From contig CAZQSQ010000001.1 in NCBI GenBank assembly GCA_964596325.1, forward strand, positions 97,354 through 161,353: a stretch of DNA of 64,000 nt, in the 5' to 3' direction. The translations under genes and the position numbers were made by a program. Numbering within the stretch: the first letter of the stretch is position 1; every line of letters starts with the position of its first letter. This DNA comes from JBAZJI01 sp964596325 (GTDB taxonomy: Bacteria > Patescibacteriota > Minisyncoccia > Minisyncoccales > JAGOPM01). Positions 61,889-64,000 of the stretch are shown one piece after another. Below the pieces are notes generated by a model. That model was not told the DNA's origin and did not search any database. It worked only from the letters and a program-made list of their open reading frames with translations.

Positions 61889-62662
61889 TTATTCCGAACT
61901 CTGTCGATACTTCCCCGGCATCGACTTTATCATATTAGTGAGGATATGCCGGATGTTTTGGTCATCATTAACAGTTTGGAGCTTATCCCAAAAGCTCTTT
62001 ATGTTAAGGCTAATAACAACCTTTCTCAACTTCAGCAACTCGCTGATTTGGCTGACAGTAATGCATTTTTTCCCATTAAGGCCGTAAAGATTTTCGATAA
62101 CCTCAATTTCGGTTTGGGAAATGCCGCATTCCCAAGCGTGTTTGTAAATCAACGCTTGCAGTTTTTCCCGATACTGACACATTCCATTGAGCATCCTGTT
62201 CTTCTTCTCCTGAATGCCGCGAAAACGCTCCTCTTGGGCGTAAGTTAAACCGCCTCTCCCCTTTTCCAAAGCCCGCGCCAGTTTCTTTTTGAAATGCTCA
62301 ATCACTTCCTCCTCTTCTTCGGAAGGATTTGTGGCTTCGGCTTGCGCTATCACTCTTTCTAGAAGCTGGGCACCATTGGGCAATGTATTGTCTTCAATCC
62401 TGGTAATGATAATGAAGGCAATTTTCCCAATATTACAAAAAGTTTCTGTTATTGTATGGTTTTCCGGGCAGGCAACTTCAACCATAGCGACAATTGCCGC
62501 ATTCTCCGCTTTTGTATTATGTGCCAAACTCGCCCTCAGGAATCTTGCGTAACACCAAAGGAACGACCCCTCTTTGGCGTGAGACCAACATTCAAAAGCC
62601 TCTTGAGCCGCCTCTTCTTGCTCCTCCGTTTTCAGCGGCCCCAACCCTCTATAGCTTTTCAT
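61889..62662 (-). CDS. Protein with C-terminal sigma-70 region 4-like helix-turn-helix, 257 aa
   Basis: The N-terminal 150 residues are helical and acidic without a known family (EEQEEAAQEAFECWSHAKEG, NPSEEEEEVIEHFKKKL). The C-terminal part (about 175-235, ISQTEIEVIENLYGLNGKKCITVSQISELLKL then SLNIKSFWDKL) follows the sigma region 4.2 pattern: LTxxExxVLxLxYGL...TLxEIGxxLxxSxExVRxIExxALxKL. No region 2 is seen, so it is unlikely to be a sigma factor by itself. AAAGGAGG precedes the ATG. It lies directly after the sigma-like gene upstream. Confidence 0.58.
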   Translation of the reverse strand: MKSYRGLGPLKTEEQEEAAQEAFECWSHAKEGSFLWCYARFLRASLAHNTKAENAAIVAMVEVACPENHTITETFCNIGKIAFIIITRIEDNTLPNGAQLLERVIAQAEATNPSEEEEEVIEHFKKKLARALEKGRGGLTYAQEERFRGIQEKKNRMLNGMCQYREKLQALIYKHAWECGISQTEIEVIENLYGLNGKKCITVSQISELLKLRKVVISLNIKSFWDKLQTVNDDQNIRHILTNMIKSMPGKYRQSSE

Positions 62663-62737
62663 CGCAATCCTCCTTTCCCAATTAGATTATTAAAGATATT
62701 TTACGCTACCCTTAATTGGCAGTTTTGGCAAGAAAAA

Positions 62738-62757
62738 ACCGCCCAAGGATAGGCAGT
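62738..62757 (-). terminator. Terminator of the sigma-like gene
   Basis: Six-base stem (one G-T pair) ACTGCC / GGCGGT on the minus strand followed by TTTTTTC. Confidence 0.5.
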
Positions 62758-62763
62758 AATAAA

Positions 62764-63774
62764 TTAAATATCTTTCCACCAAAGGACAGCCCTTATTTTC
62801 TGCGCTTGGGGGTCATCAGCCAACCGCTTCCAACCCAGCTTGATATATTGGATGGAAGTTTTTTGCCCGAGGCCAAAATGTTTGACAATCGCCAAATGTC
62901 CCATGGGCGGCAAACCGTCCAACCCATAACGAGCCGTAAAAACCCGCCGGAAGGACAAAGGCAGCTCAATAATTTTGCTTTTGAGCCAATCTTTAGCTTG
63001 GCGAATTTCCAATATTTTTTTCATTTGCTCATATACCAGATGAATGGTCTGGCGCACGCTTTGCACCCCATACTCCGCGGAGATATCAGCCAAAGGAGTC
63101 CGAAGGAAGCCAAGTAGACCAAAGCGCTTAGCAAAGATTTGCCGGTCCCGCTCGGAAATCGGCAGCTCCAATAAAGCCGCTTCGATCTCGGCTGAATAAT
63201 TTCGCTCTTCTTGGGTTCCTTCAAAAATGGCCAACATTTCTTCCTCAAAATTGCGCCTCGAGGCTGCAATTTTCTCCGGATCGCGGCAAGCGCCCAACCT
63301 GATATGCTTGGTAGCCACCAAATAATATTCCAGCTCAAACAATCCTTGGCGGTCAATATCTAGTTGCTCGCAGATATACCATAATGGCAAATTGGCAGCC
63401 TGAAGCGGCAAATATTTTTTGCGCAAAGAAACAAATTTTTCTCTTTCGCCGGATGTAATACCCAGCCAGCCAGTCGCCAAACGGCAAGAAAACTGAATCA
63501 ACCGGCCGTAAATTGTTTTTATTGCATAACCTTCAAAATTGCCTTTTTGCTCATCCCAAAAATTAATGGCGTAAATAAGCGCCAAGCAACCCTCTTGAAA
63601 ATAATCATCCCAATCACTCTGTCTGGCCGAGGCGGAAAAATAGGTGCGGATGGTATAGCCAACCAACCCCTGCGAGCGCTGCGCGATTTCTTGCATCAAC
63701 TCAACATTTTTCGTCTCCCGGAATTCGGCAAAAAGCCTATTAATTTCCCCTCTTTCCTGCTGCGATAGTGGCAT
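62764..63774 (-). CDS. Divergent sigma-70 family protein, 336 aa
   Basis: ATG at 63774 (MPLSQQERGEINRLF), chosen over an upstream start because AAAGGAGGGGGAAGG lies just before it. A region-2-like segment (about 60-105: DWDDYFQEGCLALIYAINFWDEQKGNFEGYAIKTIYGRLIQ) fits the core-binding EGxxALxxAxxxFDxxxxxFxxYA pattern. Two region-4-like HTH units follow: LPISERDRQIFAKRFGLLGFL (about 205-255) and LPLSFRRVFTARYGLDGLPPM (about 275-325). Doubling of region 4 is unusual. It may recognise special promoters or act as a regulator. No anti-sigma gene is adjacent. Confidence 0.68.
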   Translation of the reverse strand: MPLSQQERGEINRLFAEFRETKNVELMQEIAQRSQGLVGYTIRTYFSASARQSDWDDYFQEGCLALIYAINFWDEQKGNFEGYAIKTIYGRLIQFSCRLATGWLGITSGEREKFVSLRKKYLPLQAANLPLWYICEQLDIDRQGLFELEYYLVATKHIRLGACRDPEKIAASRRNFEEEMLAIFEGTQEERNYSAEIEAALLELPISERDRQIFAKRFGLLGFLRTPLADISAEYGVQSVRQTIHLVYEQMKKILEIRQAKDWLKSKIIELPLSFRRVFTARYGLDGLPPMGHLAIVKHFGLGQKTSIQYIKLGWKRLADDPQAQKIRAVLWWKDI

Positions 63775-63897
63775 ACCTTCCCCCTCCTTTCTGTTCTGTG
63801 TTATTAGTGAACTGGCATTGTTATACCATAAAATCACAACAAAAAAAGAGGCGCCCCTGCAGCACCCGATCGCATCAAAAATCCATATCGCTATTAA

Positions 63898-63930
63898 ATT
63901 AGTGGAAATTATTTGATATTTTCCACTAAT
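63898..63930 (-). terminator. Hairpin over the end of the cmk-like gene
   Basis: Perfect 11-bp stem ATTAGTGGAAA / TTTCCACTAAT. The stop codon TAA (63909-63911) of the upstream gene lies in its loop. T-rich sequence follows on the minus strand. Confidence 0.45.
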
Positions 63931-64000
63931 TTTTCTATCTTTTCCAAAACCTGCTCAACGCTTAATGAGGTTGTATCAATTTCAATCCCCCCATCAGCCT
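63909..64000 (-). CDS. cmk: Cytidylate kinase, C-terminal fragment
   Basis: The last 30 codons of a gene entering from the right edge. It reads ADGGIEIDTTSLSVEQVLEK..., the typical C-terminus of (d)CMP kinase (D.GIxIDTT.LsveeVv..I). The catalytic part is outside the window, so only the family match of the tail supports this. It would phosphorylate CMP and dCMP. Confidence 0.65.
   Translation of the reverse strand, partial: ADGGIEIDTTSLSVEQVLEKIEKLVENIK

Overview
The window looks like part of a Candidate Phyla Radiation (Patescibacteria, Parcubacteria-like) chromosome assembled from a metagenome. Support: slim housekeeping genes, a proline-tRNA ligase without the usual editing insertion, many core genes with no Shine-Dalgarno sequence and very short leaders, GC-rich palindromes and AT-rich degenerate repeats between genes, and very large secreted proteins. 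No rRNA is present, so the phylum assignment is inference. Two 100-N gaps (30403-30502 and 56949-57048) are each flanked by the same 55-bp sequence on both sides, so they are scaffolding artefacts and not missing DNA.

Layout. 0-0.8 kb: a nucleotide kinase fragment and dCMP deaminase. 0.9-4.3 kb: a secreted subtilisin-like protease. 4.4-5.7 kb: the secE-nusG-rplK operon. 5.8-11.4 kb: a small plus-strand gene, gyrB, pheT and pheS. 11.4-41.5 kb: almost entirely surface or secreted proteins on the minus strand. These are two lytic transglycosylases, a 2926-residue Cys-rich repeat protein, a phosphodiester-glycosidase-like protein, a 1374-residue protein with two von Willebrand A domains, a 718-residue secreted protein, a 1244-residue protein with 13 six-Cys modules and a C-terminal membrane anchor, a copper-amine-oxidase-N-like protein, a sortase and a CAP-domain protein. 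42.0-42.8 kb: three tRNA genes (CAT, CAT, GTC) amid direct repeats of tRNA 3' ends and many hairpins. 42.8-52.6 kb: gatC-gatA, two mreB paralogues, proS, rseP, frr, a delta'-like polymerase subunit and murA. 52.6-58.95 kb: a PEGA-domain protein, a MATE exporter, purA, an alkyltransferase-like protein, a GIY-YIG protein and a CaCA-type exchanger. 59.1-63.8 kb: small accessory genes, including a lysozyme-inhibitor-like lipoprotein-sized protein, a MazG-like protein and two sigma-70-like proteins. The window ends in the C-terminus of a probable cytidylate kinase.

How they fit together. The housekeeping blocks cover translation (pheST, proS, gatCA, frr, rplK), transcription elongation (nusG), secretion (secE, rseP), topology (gyrB), replication (delta') and wall or shape (mreB x2, murA). 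The 30-kb surface block is the distinctive part. Peptidoglycan-cutting enzymes, a possible glycosidase, adhesion-type VWA domains and disulfide-rich repeat proteins together suggest a cell-contact apparatus, as would suit an episymbiont. That role is inference. The most interesting signal is a six-Cys module present 13 times in one protein, about three times in the giant protein and once in a transglycosylase, which links these loci as one system.
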